From Acinetobacter towneri DSM 14962 = CIP 107472 (GTDB taxonomy: Bacteria; Pseudomonadota; Gammaproteobacteria; Pseudomonadales; Moraxellaceae), in NCBI RefSeq assembly GCF_000368785.1, contig NZ_KB849689.1, forward strand, positions 316,293 to 380,292: a stretch of 64,000 bases of DNA, written 5' to 3'. The translations under genes were made by a program, and so were the position numbers. Under the pieces are notes generated by a model, which saw nothing but the letters and a program-made list of their open reading frames with translations, was not told the origin of the DNA and ran no database searches. Numbering within the stretch: the first letter of the stretch is position 1; the number at the start of each line of letters is the position of its first letter. Below are positions 1-9,322 of the stretch, one piece after another.

Positions 1-392
1 TAAATTCAGATTTATCAAACGGACATATTGCTGATCTTAAAAAAGTTGAGGATTTAGTGAATGGCTTATCAGCAACGGTCTATGGTGATAGAGGCTACAT
101 TAGCCAACCATTGAAAGAAACACTTAAAGAGCAAGGCATTGATTTAATTACTTATCCAAGAAAAAATATGAGAGTGACCTTATTGCCATTCTCTGATGAA
201 TTTCATCTACGACAACGTAAAAGAATTGAAACATTGATAGGATTATTGAAAGAAAAATATCACTTAGTTACGAGTAAACATCGTTCGATTGCTGGTTTTT
301 TAGCAGGCGTATTTTCTTCACTATGTGCGTATCAACTTTGCCAAAAGAATAAGCCTAAAATTCATGTGATTAAATCTTTGGCTTATCCGTAA
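1..392 (+). CDS. IS982-family transposase, C-terminal part
   Basis: This is the C-terminal 129 or so residues of a DDE transposase that catalyses movement of the IS. The frame is open from the window edge (first full codon at 3) and is identical in protein sequence to the end of the complete copy at 10648-11526. The second catalytic Asp (YGDRGY) and the catalytic Glu (KRIETLIGLL) are both present, so nothing suggests inactivation in the visible part. An internal ATG at 57 is not a real start. Confidence 0.92.
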   Translation, partial: NSDLSNGHIADLKKVEDLVNGLSATVYGDRGYISQPLKETLKEQGIDLITYPRKNMRVTLLPFSDEFHLRQRKRIETLIGLLKEKYHLVTSKHRSIAGFLAGVFSSLCAYQLCQKNKPKIHVIKSLAYP

Positions 393-399
393 CTGGGGT
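1..399 (+). mobile_element. IS982-family insertion sequence, right part only
   Basis: This is the 3' part of an IS982-family element whose left part lies outside the window. Bases 1-399 match bases 11135-11533 of the complete copy further on. The one difference I found is C at 191 against T at 11325, which is synonymous. The right terminal inverted repeat is at 382-399, and the sequence diverges from the other copy directly afterwards. Both copies have the same orientation. The 7 bases after the end (400-406, TACTATA) would be the right target duplication, but the left one cannot be seen. Confidence 0.93.
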
Positions 400-508
400 T
401 ACTATAATGATTGTAAAATTATGTAATTAAAATGTGTCATATTATTAATGCATTGACCAATTAAAAAAATTTTGCGTCTCTCTTTAAATATGAAACTGGG
501 TTGTTTTT

Positions 509-1240
509 ATGAATTTAATAGAAACAGTTTTTGACTTTAAAGCGCTTTCAATGCAGCAGCAATCGTATTTTTTTGAAAAAATTTATCAATTCGATCAAAA
601 AATCTTTCCAAATTCGAGTTTAGAAGAATTTAAAGCCTTTGTTTATGACCCCGATGCAATCGCAGTCACGGTTATTCAATATCATGATCGAGATCAAGTG
701 GTTGGGCAAAATGTTATTCCTTTTATTTTGATTCATTATAATGAACAGCCTATGCATGTGGTCAATTCACGAGCGGGTTTTTTGTCTGAATATCAAAAAC
801 AAAATTTGACGATTCCAAGTGCAGTCAAAGCCATGTTGAATCGACGCTTAAAAAATCCATTTATTCCATTGTGGTTTGTGATTAGCATTAATCAACCGAA
901 GATTTATTCTTTGTTTGCTTCGCGTTCTAAAAGTTTTTTCCCAAGAGTCGGGAAAACTATGCCTAAGGAATATCATGAAGTTTTGCAGCTTATGGCGGCA
1001 CGGTATCCTGAAATTCAAAAGCGCGGTGAAGGCGTATATGTGCATGAAACTCATTCTCCAGCACGAAGTTTTGAGCAACTGATGCATTTGAGAATTCCGC
1101 AAGATGTACATTCCAATTTCTTTTTGCAGCACGCGCCTGATTATTTTGATGGTTGGGGCATTATGTGTATTTGTAAATTAGACGGTAAAACTTTATCTGA
1201 AACGGCACTCAATTTAGCACTAAACAGAAAAGTGGATTAG
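509..1240 (+). CDS. Conserved hypothetical protein, possible GNAT-like fold
   Basis: The product is a 243-residue soluble protein with no signal peptide or membrane segment. I do not recognise it firmly. The layout, with a central VVGQNVIPF-like strand, a PLWFV strand and a closing HAPDYFDGWG segment, recalls acetyltransferase-like hypothetical proteins, but I see no canonical acetyl-CoA loop. It starts 109 bp after the end of the IS copy at 1-399. A TATAAT hexamer at 403-408 just outside the IS could help drive it. The next gene is on the other strand, so it is probably transcribed alone. Confidence 0.6.
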   Translation: MNLIETVFDFKALSMQQQSYFFEKIYQFDQKIFPNSSLEEFKAFVYDPDAIAVTVIQYHDRDQVVGQNVIPFILIHYNEQPMHVVNSRAGFLSEYQKQNLTIPSAVKAMLNRRLKNPFIPLWFVISINQPKIYSLFASRSKSFFPRVGKTMPKEYHEVLQLMAARYPEIQKRGEGVYVHETHSPARSFEQLMHLRIPQDVHSNFFLQHAPDYFDGWGIMCICKLDGKTLSETALNLALNRKVD

Positions 1241-1354
1241 GTGCTTATCACATCGAAAAACTGTAATCCTCTGTACGTATCCTGTTGACTCTATACTGCA
1301 GTAGATGATGAATTTGGGCAGTGATGGGGTCTAACCATCATCTTCACCAAAGTT

Positions 1355-2512
1355 TTATTGAGTGAAATAATGATCTTGATGTTTGCAGTTGCGACAAAAT
1401 AAGGACACATAATTTTCTGCGTCATAATCGACAGTCAGTTCATCCGATCCGCAGTGCATACAGCGTTTAAGTGAATAAAATTTAAGTCGTGCTTCAATTT
1501 TTCGCCAAGAACGCCACACAGGTTGAAAGAAAATCCTTTCGTCATAACCCAAAAAGCGGAAGAATAAAATTTCGCTCATATAGCTGAAAGGCAAATTAGG
1601 CGGGCGTGGCAGGGTAGAGGTCTCCCATTTTTCAGCCACTGACCGTTCTCGGTATTGCTGCACAGTCTTTTTCAGTAAATTGGTATTAATAAAGTTTTCA
1701 TTACGCGGTTTGAGTGCTTTTTGTTGGTATAAAAATTCCAAAGCAGTTTGCACCAAGTAATAAATTTGCCCAACCGCCAAGACATCTAAAAGTCGGTAGC
1801 AAAAGCTCTGAAAACTATGGTTGCCCGCAATTTGTATTCCCCAAGTCCGACAATAAAATTGCATAAACTGCACAATCTCTTGATACAGCAATAAATACAG
1901 CGCATCTTTGACTTCATCTGCTGTTTTGAACGGTGTGCCCATACTCAGATTTTCATAAAACCAATAACGTAATTGTTGTGCAATGCTGAATAAGCTTGGT
2001 TCAGAATAACCATCTAAACGGACATTGATATAATATTGCTGCGCATTTTCGGCAAAATCTTTGGCAATTAATATTTGCTCTTTTAGCAAATGTTTGATCA
2101 TGCCGTGCTGGAAAAAATAGTTGGGGGTAATATTTAAATACTTGATTTTTTCCCAATCTATAAATTCTTCATGTGGAATATGTTCCTGTGCATGCTGATC
2201 TAAAATACTCAATAAAAATAATTTATCTATAAAACGCAGCTGATTTAATTCGCGTTCAGGTGCATCCTGTTTTTTGAATTTTTGTTGTTCTTGCAAGCGG
2301 GTTTCCGCCATGATTTTTTTGCGTTGTTGGGTACAGCTTGCGCAATGACAGTTTTGTTGTTGGCTATTTTGAAAGATGCGATGTTCACAATGACTACATT
2401 GGTGAAAATTTAATTCCTGCTCATATTGTTCTGCTTCTACCCAATACATAGATGCCTGACACAAAGGGCATAATGTGCTTTCATCTAATTGTTTTTGCAG
2501 AATTTGTAGCAT
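1355..2512 (-). CDS. Zinc-ribbon protein of unknown function
   Basis: This is a cytoplasmic protein of about 385 residues with metal-binding Cys clusters at both ends. The N-terminal part has CPLC, CSHC and a CHCASC cluster within the first 70 residues, and the C-terminus has CMHCG and CRNC. The middle is alpha-helical and rich in aromatic residues. The paired CxxC knuckles suggest structural zinc and perhaps nucleic-acid or protein binding, but I cannot assign a family. The frame extends to a TTG at 2530. I prefer the ATG at 2512, although neither start has a good ribosome binding site. It is divergent from pepN. Confidence 0.6.
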   Translation of the reverse strand: MLQILQKQLDESTLCPLCQASMYWVEAEQYEQELNFHQCSHCEHRIFQNSQQQNCHCASCTQQRKKIMAETRLQEQQKFKKQDAPERELNQLRFIDKLFLLSILDQHAQEHIPHEEFIDWEKIKYLNITPNYFFQHGMIKHLLKEQILIAKDFAENAQQYYINVRLDGYSEPSLFSIAQQLRYWFYENLSMGTPFKTADEVKDALYLLLYQEIVQFMQFYCRTWGIQIAGNHSFQSFCYRLLDVLAVGQIYYLVQTALEFLYQQKALKPRNENFINTNLLKKTVQQYRERSVAEKWETSTLPRPPNLPFSYMSEILFFRFLGYDERIFFQPVWRSWRKIEARLKFYSLKRCMHCGSDELTVDYDAENYVSLFCRNCKHQDHYFTQ

Positions 2513-2883
2513 TGTGAAATAGAAGCTCAAGTAAATCGTGATATGTCATTATACATGGCTTGTGTACTGAAAGGTGGAAGCTTCTGTGCTTTTGATCATC
2601 ATCAAAATTAGCCTGTGTTGGTCGTATTTGAAGTGAAGTTGCATATCAAAATATTAAATTTACGCGTAATAGCAATACAGGTATTGATTTAAACAGTCTG
2701 CTTTTATGTTACTTGTACAGGATTAATCCAGATAGGATTGAAAAGCTTGGGTTGAGCGCCCATATAAATCAGCATTGTTGAACAAGACTGAAATAGATTG
2801 TGCGCAGACAGATGTTGAAAGTTGTCGTATGATCATTGCAACTTTACAAAAACAAGCGCATCGCCACAAAGAATGAGGACAAG
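2513..2883. other. Intergenic region upstream of pepN
   Basis: This is about 370 bp between divergent genes. It must hold the promoters of the zinc-ribbon gene and pepN, but I see no convincing -35/-10 pair, no hairpin with a U tract, and no coding frame that looks real. The pepN ribosome binding site (GAGGA) lies at its right edge. Confidence 0.5.
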
Positions 2884-5493
2884 ATGAATATTGCAGAAAA
2901 TCCTATGGTTGAAGCCAGCCAAACTATCTATTTAAAAGACTATCAAAAACCTTCATTCTTGGTAGATGCTGTAGAGCTAGATATTCAAGTCTATGCAGAT
3001 TACACCCAAGTGGGTGCAACATTGAAAATGCAGCGTCAGACTGCAGGCGATTTGGTGTTATTGGGCCGTGATTTAGAATTGAAATCTATTATTTTGAATG
3101 GCACGGAATTATCGGAAAGTGACTATCAATTAGATAGTGAGCAGCTTCGCATTGCAAATGCACCTGATCAAGTCACGTTAGAAACCATCGTGATCATTCA
3201 TCCTGAAAGCAATACGCAACTTGAAGGCTTATATCAGGCAAGTTCTGATTTATTTGTTACCCAAAACGAGCCTGAAGGTTTCCGTAAAATTACCTTCTAT
3301 CCTGACCGCCCAGACGTATTGTCGGTATTTACCACACGTGTTGAAGCCGATAAAAAATATCCTGTGTTATTGGCAAACGGCAACTTGTTAGAAACAGGTG
3401 AAGCAGGCGAAGGTCGTCATTATGCGATTTGGCAAGACCCGACCAAAAAGCCAAGCTATTTATTTGCTTGTGTGATTGGCGATTTGGCAGTCATGAAAGA
3501 CCATTATGTGACATCTGAAGGGCGTAATGTTGCACTGGAAATTTATGCAGAAGAAAAAGACATTCCAAAATGCAAAATTGCTATGCAAGCGTTAAAACAT
3601 TCGATGCGTTGGGATGAAGAACACTATGGTCTGCCGTATGATTTAGATAATTATATGATTGTGGCGACCAGTGCCTTCAATATGGGCGCAATGGAAAATA
3701 AAGGTCTGAATATTTTCAATACGTCATGTGTATTGGCCGATGAAGAATACACCACAGATGCCGCAATTATGCGCGTACAGTCCGTGATTGCGCATGAATA
3801 TTTTCATAACTGGACAGGTAACCGTATTACTTGCCGCGATTGGTTCCAGTTGTGTTTAAAAGAAGGTTTAACGGTGTTCCGTGACCAATCTTTCTCTGAA
3901 GATTTACAGTCTGCCGCAGTACAGCGTATTGATGATGTGGCGGTGCTCAAAGCACATCAATTCCCCGAAGATTCTGGCCCGTTATCGCACCCGCCACGTC
4001 CAGATCATTTTGTAGAAATTAATAACTTCTATACCGCAACAGTCTATGAAAAAGGTGCGGAAATTAACCGCATGATGTCGACTTTACTCGGTAAAGAAAA
4101 ATTCCGTAAAGGTAGTGATGAATATTTCCGTCGTCATGATGGACAAGCAGTCTCGGTTGAAGATTGGGTCAATGCTTTAAGCGCAGGTTCAGGTGTCGAT
4201 TTATCTAATTTCCTGACTTGGTACAATCAACCAGGCACACCAAAGCTTGAAGTGCAGGGCGAATACGATGCGGCTGCGCAGGTTTATCGTTTAAATTTAA
4301 AACAAAGTCTGAAAAGCAATGCCAAATATCCAAACTTAAAAGCATTGCCTATTCCTGTTGCATTGGCATTGTTCAATGCAGAAACAGGCGAGCAATATAT
4401 TTTGCAGTCTGAAGCTTTGGTTGAAAACTCAGTAAAAGATGGTGTGTATTTGTTTGATCAGGCACAAGCAAGTATTGAATTTAGCGGTATAACTGCGCAT
4501 CCCGTTGTTTCTTTATTGCGTAATTTTTCTGCACCTGTGAATTTAGAATTTAACTATTCTAATGATGAATTGGCATTTTTAATGCAGCACGAAACCAATG
4601 GCTTTAACCAGTGGCAGGCGACTCAGACTCTATTGGAACGTATTTTATTGGAAGAACATGCAGCAGATACTTATTTGCAAGCCATGAAAAATACAGTACC
4701 TGCTTTAATTGAAAAAGATCCTTTGTTGGCATCACGTATTTTTGATGTACCTTCTGAAGGCTATTTGGGCAGCCGTATTGATCAAAATTATCAACCTGAA
4801 AAAATTCAGCAACAACGCAATGCGCTGTTAGATACATTGGCGCGCGAACTTGGTGCATTCTGCAAAGAAACCTATTTAAGCCTTGATCCAGACATGCAGC
4901 AAGATTTCTCTCAGGCAATGGGTGTACGTGCTTTAAAGAATATCATGTTGGCGTTAATGGCACGTCAGGGCGATGCCGAAGCGTTTGAGCTGGCAAAGCA
5001 GCAATACCAAACAACTCGAAATATGTCTGAGCGTTTAGGGGCATTGCGTGTCTTGGTGTGGAATGATGCACCGCAAGCCAAAGCTGCTTTGGAAGATTTT
5101 TATACACGTTTTAAAGATGAAGCTTTAGCACTTGATCAATGGTTTATGGTTCAAGCTTCACATCCAAAAGCGACAGTTGAAACCATTCAGGCTTTAACTT
5201 CACATCCTGATTATGATTTGGGTACACCTAACCGTATTCGTTCAGTCAGTGGTGGTTTAAATAGCAACCCTGTGAATACATGGAGTTTTGGTGTTCAGCA
5301 TTTTATTGACTTAGCCAAGTATTTAGATGAGAAAAACCCAATTGTAGGTTCGCGTTTATTGCAGGTGTTGTCGCGTTGGTACACTTTGGCAGAGCCACAA
5401 CGTAATCAAGTGCAAGCAGCGTTGCTAAATTTGCAGTCTGTGGTGAAATCTAAAAACGTGGTTGAAACCCTAAATAGTATGTTAGAGGTTTAA
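2884..5493 (+). CDS. pepN: Aminopeptidase N
   Basis: This M1-family zinc metallopeptidase removes N-terminal residues from peptides in the cytoplasm during peptide turnover. At 869 residues it matches the usual size of the gammaproteobacterial enzyme. The exopeptidase signature GAMEN is near residues 267-271 and the zinc site HEYFH near 304-308, with the third ligand Glu downstream in LKEGLTVF. The frame extends upstream to a TTG at 2836, but the ATG at 2884 is chosen because GAGGA lies just before it and MNIAEN begins the conserved protein. It is monocistronic and followed by a strong terminator. It lies between two direct IS982 copies, so recombination between them would delete it. Confidence 0.97.
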   Translation: MNIAENPMVEASQTIYLKDYQKPSFLVDAVELDIQVYADYTQVGATLKMQRQTAGDLVLLGRDLELKSIILNGTELSESDYQLDSEQLRIANAPDQVTLETIVIIHPESNTQLEGLYQASSDLFVTQNEPEGFRKITFYPDRPDVLSVFTTRVEADKKYPVLLANGNLLETGEAGEGRHYAIWQDPTKKPSYLFACVIGDLAVMKDHYVTSEGRNVALEIYAEEKDIPKCKIAMQALKHSMRWDEEHYGLPYDLDNYMIVATSAFNMGAMENKGLNIFNTSCVLADEEYTTDAAIMRVQSVIAHEYFHNWTGNRITCRDWFQLCLKEGLTVFRDQSFSEDLQSAAVQRIDDVAVLKAHQFPEDSGPLSHPPRPDHFVEINNFYTATVYEKGAEINRMMSTLLGKEKFRKGSDEYFRRHDGQAVSVEDWVNALSAGSGVDLSNFLTWYNQPGTPKLEVQGEYDAAAQVYRLNLKQSLKSNAKYPNLKALPIPVALALFNAETGEQYILQSEALVENSVKDGVYLFDQAQASIEFSGITAHPVVSLLRNFSAPVNLEFNYSNDELAFLMQHETNGFNQWQATQTLLERILLEEHAADTYLQAMKNTVPALIEKDPLLASRIFDVPSEGYLGSRIDQNYQPEKIQQQRNALLDTLARELGAFCKETYLSLDPDMQQDFSQAMGVRALKNIMLALMARQGDAEAFELAKQQYQTTRNMSERLGALRVLVWNDAPQAKAALEDFYTRFKDEALALDQWFMVQASHPKATVETIQALTSHPDYDLGTPNRIRSVSGGLNSNPVNTWSFGVQHFIDLAKYLDEKNPIVGSRLLQVLSRWYTLAEPQRNQVQAALLNLQSVVKSKNVVETLNSMLEV

Positions 5494-5504
5494 GTTAAAA
5501 AACT

Positions 5505-5541
5505 AAAAGCCATTTCATCAATTCGTTGAAATGGCTTTTTT
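5505..5541 (+). terminator. Rho-independent terminator of pepN
   Basis: The arms AAAAGCCATTTCA and TGAAATGGCTTTT form a long stem, followed by a run of six T. It lies 11 bp after the pepN stop codon. Confidence 0.9.
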
Positions 5542-5571
5542 GTGGCTGGAATACATTAAAAATAATCTAGC

Positions 5572-5910
5572 TTAGTCACAGCGAATTTGATATTCATTTT
5601 TATAGTTGGTGTAAGTTTCATTTAATTCAGCAAGTAATTTTTTCTCGTTATATTGCCGATCTTCAGGTTTAGAATTTTTAAGTACAATTGGCATATATTC
5701 ATGTTTGTAAATCTGCGTATATTCTTCACAAATAATATGTTTGCGCTCATCTGCAGAATAGTTATCTAAATCGCGAAGCAAGATTTCATTCATTTTGGTA
5801 TTGATGAGATCGAGTTCATCAAACATGCTTGGGGCTTGATCTGACGGTTGGGATGGGGAACAGCCGAAAGTGATAAAGCTACATATCAGAACGTAAACCC
5901 ACTGCTTCAC
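5572..5910 (-). CDS. Small putative lipoprotein
   Basis: This is a 112-residue protein with a short N-terminal hydrophobic stretch ending in ITFGC, a plausible though not ideal lipobox with the lipidated Cys at residue 17. The mature part is charged, probably helical, and has two further Cys residues that could form a disulfide in the periplasm. It starts with GTG, preceded by GGGGTC at a good distance. I do not recognise a family. It is convergent with pepN and stands alone. Confidence 0.6.
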   Translation of the reverse strand: MKQWVYVLICSFITFGCSPSQPSDQAPSMFDELDLINTKMNEILLRDLDNYSADERKHIICEEYTQIYKHEYMPIVLKNSKPEDRQYNEKKLLAELNETYTNYKNEYQIRCD

Positions 5911-6155
5911 ATTGACCCCAATGATAAAAAATCAAATTTATATTATAGCCTTAAAAGCGTAAAATTTAAGTGAATAGTCAGTTTTATTGGCAGTGAAATC
6001 AATTGAATGACAGTGTGTCGATTTTGTGTATTTAGACAATATGGCTGACTTGGGAAATGCAGTTTTATGTGTTAGTTTTGATGAAAATGAATGTTTTTCT
6101 GCGCTGAATTTCTGCAGATGAGTATCTAAAAAATCACGAAAAATTGAGGCATGAA

Positions 6156-7508
6156 ATGGCTAAACATTATGACTATTTGGTAATTGGGGCAGGAAGTGGT
6201 GGTATTGCTTCGGCCAATCGCGCGGCGCAATATGGTAAAAAATGTGCATTAATTGAAGTTGCAGATTTGGGCGGGACTTGTGTCAATGTGGGGTGTGTGC
6301 CTAAAAAAGTGATGTGGTATTCTGCGCAAATCGCCGATGCTATTCAAAAATACGGCCCAGATTATGGTTTTAATACTGAATTAAAATCGCATGATTGGAA
6401 TACGTTAATTCAAAATCGTCAAGCTTATATTCAGCGTATCCATGCATCGTATCAATCAGGTTTAGCTAAAAACAATGTTGATGTGATTCAGGGCTTTGCT
6501 CGTTTTGTAAATGAAAAAACAGTTGAAGTAAATCAGCAGCAATACACTGCAGATCACATTTTAATAGCCACAGGAACTGAGCCAACACGTCCAGATATTG
6601 AAGGGGCAGAGCTAGGAATTGATTCAAACGGTTTCTTTGAATTGCAACAATTACCAAAACGCACGGCAATTGTCGGTTCGGGTTATATTGCCGTAGAGTT
6701 AGCAGGTGTTTTAAATGGGTTGGGTTCAGAAGTTGGATTGTTTATTCGTAAACAATTGCCGCTGCGTAGTTTAGATCAATTTTTAGGTGAAACATTACTT
6801 GAATGTATGCGTGATGAACATATCCAAGTGCATACGCAAGCCATTCCAAAGAAAGTCACTCGCCAAGCGGATCAGTCTTTGTTATTACATCTTGAAGATG
6901 GTTCACAGCACGAGGTTGATTGCTTGATTTGGGCAGTTGGACGTAAACCAAATACACAAGCATTGAACTTGGCTGCTGCAAATGTGCAGATTGATGAAAA
7001 AGGATATATCAGTGTAGATCAATTCCAAAATACTAGCCAAGCGGGTATTTATGCGGTGGGCGATATTATTGGAAAAATTGAGCTGACACCCGTTGCTGTT
7101 GCAGCAGGACGCAAATTGTCTGAGCGCTTATTCAACAATAAACCAAATGAATATTTAGATTATCAAAATGTTGCCACAGTGGTCTTTAGTCATCCGCCTA
7201 TTGGTACGGTGGGATTAAGCGAAGCACAAGCCATTGAACAGTTTGGGCAAGATCAGGTTAAAGTTTACCAATCTTCTTTTACCTCAATGTACACAGCTGT
7301 AACTCAGCATCGTCAAGCGTCTAAAATGAAATTGGTCTGCGTTGGTGATGAACAGAAAGTCGTGGGCGTGCATGGTATTGGTTATGGCATGGATGAAATT
7401 TTGCAAGGTTTTGCAGTCGCGGTCAAAATGGGTGCGACCAAGCAGGATTTTGACAATACTGTTGCAATTCATCCAACTGCTGCAGAAGAATTTGTGACCA
7501 TGCGTTAA
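6156..7508 (+). CDS. gor: Glutathione-disulfide reductase
   Basis: This FAD-dependent enzyme uses NADPH to reduce oxidised glutathione in the cytoplasm. It is 450 residues long, as usual. The N-terminal FAD motif GAGSGG is at residues 11-16, the redox-active pair Cys42/Cys47 lies in GGTCVNVGC, and a second nucleotide-binding motif, [11 protein letters not shown], binds NADPH. The C-terminal HPTAAEE carries the catalytic His-Glu pair. The frame also allows a TTG at 6144, but the ATG at 6156 is preceded by GAGG and fits the family. It is a single gene with its own terminator. Confidence 0.95.
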   Translation: MAKHYDYLVIGAGSGGIASANRAAQYGKKCALIEVADLGGTCVNVGCVPKKVMWYSAQIADAIQKYGPDYGFNTELKSHDWNTLIQNRQAYIQRIHASYQSGLAKNNVDVIQGFARFVNEKTVEVNQQQYTADHILIATGTEPTRPDIEGAELGIDSNGFFELQQLPKRTAIVGSGYIAVELAGVLNGLGSEVGLFIRKQLPLRSLDQFLGETLLECMRDEHIQVHTQAIPKKVTRQADQSLLLHLEDGSQHEVDCLIWAVGRKPNTQALNLAAANVQIDEKGYISVDQFQNTSQAGIYAVGDIIGKIELTPVAVAAGRKLSERLFNNKPNEYLDYQNVATVVFSHPPIGTVGLSEAQAIEQFGQDQVKVYQSSFTSMYTAVTQHRQASKMKLVCVGDEQKVVGVHGIGYGMDEILQGFAVAVKMGATKQDFDNTVAIHPTAAEEFVTMR

Positions 7509-7532
7509 TAGAATAGCGTGGTCGCTCACAAA

Positions 7533-7570
7533 GAGTATGGGTTAAAAAATCCATACTCGTTTTTATTTTT
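7533..7570 (+). terminator. Terminator of gor
   Basis: The arms GAGTATGG and CCATACTC enclose a 10-nt AT-rich loop and are followed by a T-rich tail. It starts 25 bp after the gor stop codon. Confidence 0.8.
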
Positions 7571-7639
7571 GAAGTTTGTAGATAAAGATCAGAAGATAAA
7601 CGTCAGTAAGATAAAGTTTGTTATCGTTATTTAGTTAGC

Positions 7640-7712
7640 CTAATAAGAAAACCCACCGAAGTGGGCTTGTGCGATCAAACACCATCCATTGTGTTTGGGG
7701 TAGATTATCTCA
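7640..7712 (-). ncRNA. Candidate small RNA
   Basis: Read on the minus strand, this gap holds a first hairpin with arms CAAACAC and GTGTTTG. Near its end is a GCCCAC-TTCG-GTGGGT hairpin with a UUCG tetraloop, followed directly by TTTTCTT, a textbook rho-independent terminator. A GATAAT box at 7704-7709 could serve as the -10, giving an RNA of roughly 55-65 nt. I found no good -35. No gene lies on the minus strand upstream for which this would be a terminator, because the next gene, at 7989, points the other way. That makes an independent transcript likely. Function unknown. Confidence 0.45.
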
Positions 7713-7806
7713 CGAAAATGATTAAGGTTTGATTAAGAAGTTTTTGTTTTATTAAGTTTATCTTTACAACTTTGTAGTCCATGCTGCAAAGACTTTAAAT
7801 CTATGT

Positions 7807-7812
7807 TATAAT
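7807..7812 (+). promoter_or_regulatory. Perfect TATAAT -10 box ahead of a structured leader
   Basis: TATAAT is embedded in an AT-rich stretch. The hexamer 17 bp upstream (CTGCAA) is a weak -35. If used, it gives a leader of about 170 nt for the small ORF at 7989. The leader carries an ATTCATCA/TGATGAAT long-range pairing around an inner GC-containing arm pair, and a GCTCAAA/TTTGAGC hairpin at 7933-7953. Confidence 0.4.
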
Positions 7813-7988
7813 ATAACTTGTACAATAAAAATATCTCTATTCTCTCGTAGTTATTCATCATCATGCTGTGCTGCATTTATTTTCTATGCACTGCAAATTA
7901 AGTGTGATGAATGTTGTTGTATTAAAAACTATGCTCAAAATTTTAATTTGAGCTTGATTTGTAAGTTATAAATGAATTGGTGTAAATA

Positions 7989-8216
7989 TTGAAAAAAATG
8001 CAAACAATGCTTGCGAAAGCAGTGAATGGTCGCGAAATTATGGTGTCTTTGGTGGCATCAAAGAAAAAGCAAAATACCCGTGATGGTTTTAAATGGGTCG
8101 AAGTCGGAAAACATGTGTTGTTGGAATGTGGTCAGGAAATTGAACTGAATTTAGATGGTCGCAGTTTTTATACCGATACGCATGAAATGTTCCGTTTACC
8201 GCATCGGGTTAATTAA
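7989..8216 (+). CDS. Small hypothetical protein
   Basis: This is a 75-residue basic protein from a TTG start, or 72 residues from the ATG at 7998. GGTG lies at a better distance for the TTG. There is no signal peptide, membrane segment or Cys. The C-terminal half (VLLECGQEIELNLDGRSFY) reads like a small beta-rich domain. I do not recognise a family. It sits alone between a long structured leader and a strong terminator, which supports it as a real, separately regulated gene. Confidence 0.6.
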   Translation: MKKMQTMLAKAVNGREIMVSLVASKKKQNTRDGFKWVEVGKHVLLECGQEIELNLDGRSFYTDTHEMFRLPHRVN

Positions 8217-8301
8217 GTTTTGGTCTGAAATGAATATTCAACCTAGCTAAACTGGATTGCATAATATGTAATTTAGAAAAGCTTTTAAAAGTTTTATCCA
8301 G

Positions 8302-8335
8302 AAAAATCCCGTTCATTGGCGAACGGGATTTTTTT
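8302..8335. terminator. Bidirectional terminator
   Basis: The arms AATCCCGTTC and GAACGGGATT make a GC-rich 10-bp stem, flanked by A5 on the left and T7 on the right. It lies between the small ORF ending at 8216 and the stress-protein gene ending at 8376, so it can serve both. Confidence 0.88.
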
Positions 8336-8375
8336 ATTTTATCTTTTACTGTGGCAGAGCACAGTTGGTAATGAA

Positions 8376-8822
8376 TTAAACCTTAACAATCAAAACAGGA
8401 ACAGGAGACTGAGTCAGTACGTTTTGGGCAACGCTACCGAGCATCATCTTTTTCACTCCAGTACGGCCATGCGAACCCATAATAATCAGGTCAGCACCAA
8501 TTTCATTGGCAATTTGTACAATCCCTTCAGAGGCTGCAACACCGCGGATAATTTTGGTATCTACCGAAATACCTTCACGGCTAAAGGATTGCTGAATTTC
8601 AGCCAAACGATTTTGTGCATTTTGTTCAGCCTGCATGAAATAATCGGTAATTGCTGGTGCAACTTTGTAGAAGTCCACGCCTACAAAAGGATCAACTGCA
8701 ATTACACTCATAATAGTAACAGGGCAATTTAGATCTTTTGCCAATGAAAGTGCTTGTTCGGCTGCAGCATAAGACATAGGTGACTCATCTACTGGAACAA
8801 GTAAGTGTTTATAAGTTGTCAT
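8376..8822 (-). CDS. Universal stress protein, UspA family
   Basis: This is a 148-residue single-domain Usp protein. The ATP-type loop GSHGRTGVKKMMLGSVA fits the G-2x-G-9x-G(S/T) pattern of nucleotide-binding members, and the early Asp (VPVDESP) is present. It is the downstream member of a tandem pair, 50 bp after the next Usp gene and probably co-transcribed with it. The two proteins are similar enough to be an old duplication. AAGGA precedes the ATG. Its specific role is unknown; family members protect against starvation or oxidative stress. Confidence 0.9.
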   Translation of the reverse strand: MTTYKHLLVPVDESPMSYAAAEQALSLAKDLNCPVTIMSVIAVDPFVGVDFYKVAPAITDYFMQAEQNAQNRLAEIQQSFSREGISVDTKIIRGVAASEGIVQIANEIGADLIIMGSHGRTGVKKMMLGSVAQNVLTQSPVPVLIVKV

Positions 8823-8872
8823 GGCAAATCCTTATTAAAAATTTATGATGAAAATATGGCTTAAAATAGTGA

Positions 8873-9322
8873 TTAAGCTTTAACTACAAGCACAGGTAAT
8901 TCTGTATGACGTAATACGTCTGTGGCAAAGCTACCCAATAATAATTTTTGGAAACCTTTACGACCATGTGAACCCATCACAATCACATCGGCATTTAAGT
9001 CTTTCGCAGTTTTGATTACACCTTCAGCAGATACCAAACCCTCAACCACGCGAGTTTCTGCATTTACACCCACTGCTTTCGCAATTTCATCTGCTTCTTT
9101 TAATGCCTTTTGTGCATTGGCTGTCGCTTGCACAAAGTATTCTTTCATAATGGCAGATGAATAATTATAGTAAAAGTCAGAATCAGTAAATGGGTCTTCC
9201 GCAACAAGGCTAATTAAGGTGAGTTTACTGTTAAATACTTTGGCAATTTCAGCTGCATGTTTGACCGCTGAAAAAGAAATTTGTGAACCATCTACAGGGA
9301 CTAAAATATTTTGGTACGACAT
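8873..9322 (-). CDS. Universal stress protein, UspA family
   Basis: This is a 149-residue Usp protein with the nucleotide-binding loop GSHGRKGFQKLLLGSFA and the VPVDGS motif at residues 8-13. It is the first gene of the two-gene Usp unit, and GGAG lies ahead of its ATG. The 285-bp region upstream, up to the divergent esterase gene, is AT-rich, and I found no regulator site there. Confidence 0.9.
   Translation of the reverse strand: MSYQNILVPVDGSQISFSAVKHAAEIAKVFNSKLTLISLVAEDPFTDSDFYYNYSSAIMKEYFVQATANAQKALKEADEIAKAVGVNAETRVVEGLVSAEGVIKTAKDLNADVIVMGSHGRKGFQKLLLGSFATDVLRHTELPVLVVKA

Noticed and set aside
7650..7668. The CCCAC/GTGGG hairpin as a second gor terminator on the plus strand
   Set aside because: On the plus strand it is followed by CTTGTGCG, not a T run; the T run is on the minus strand.
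8316..8732. Long plus-strand open frame opposite the universal stress gene
   Set aside because: It starts in a terminator and lies wholly antisense to a clear Usp coding sequence. The protein has no family features.
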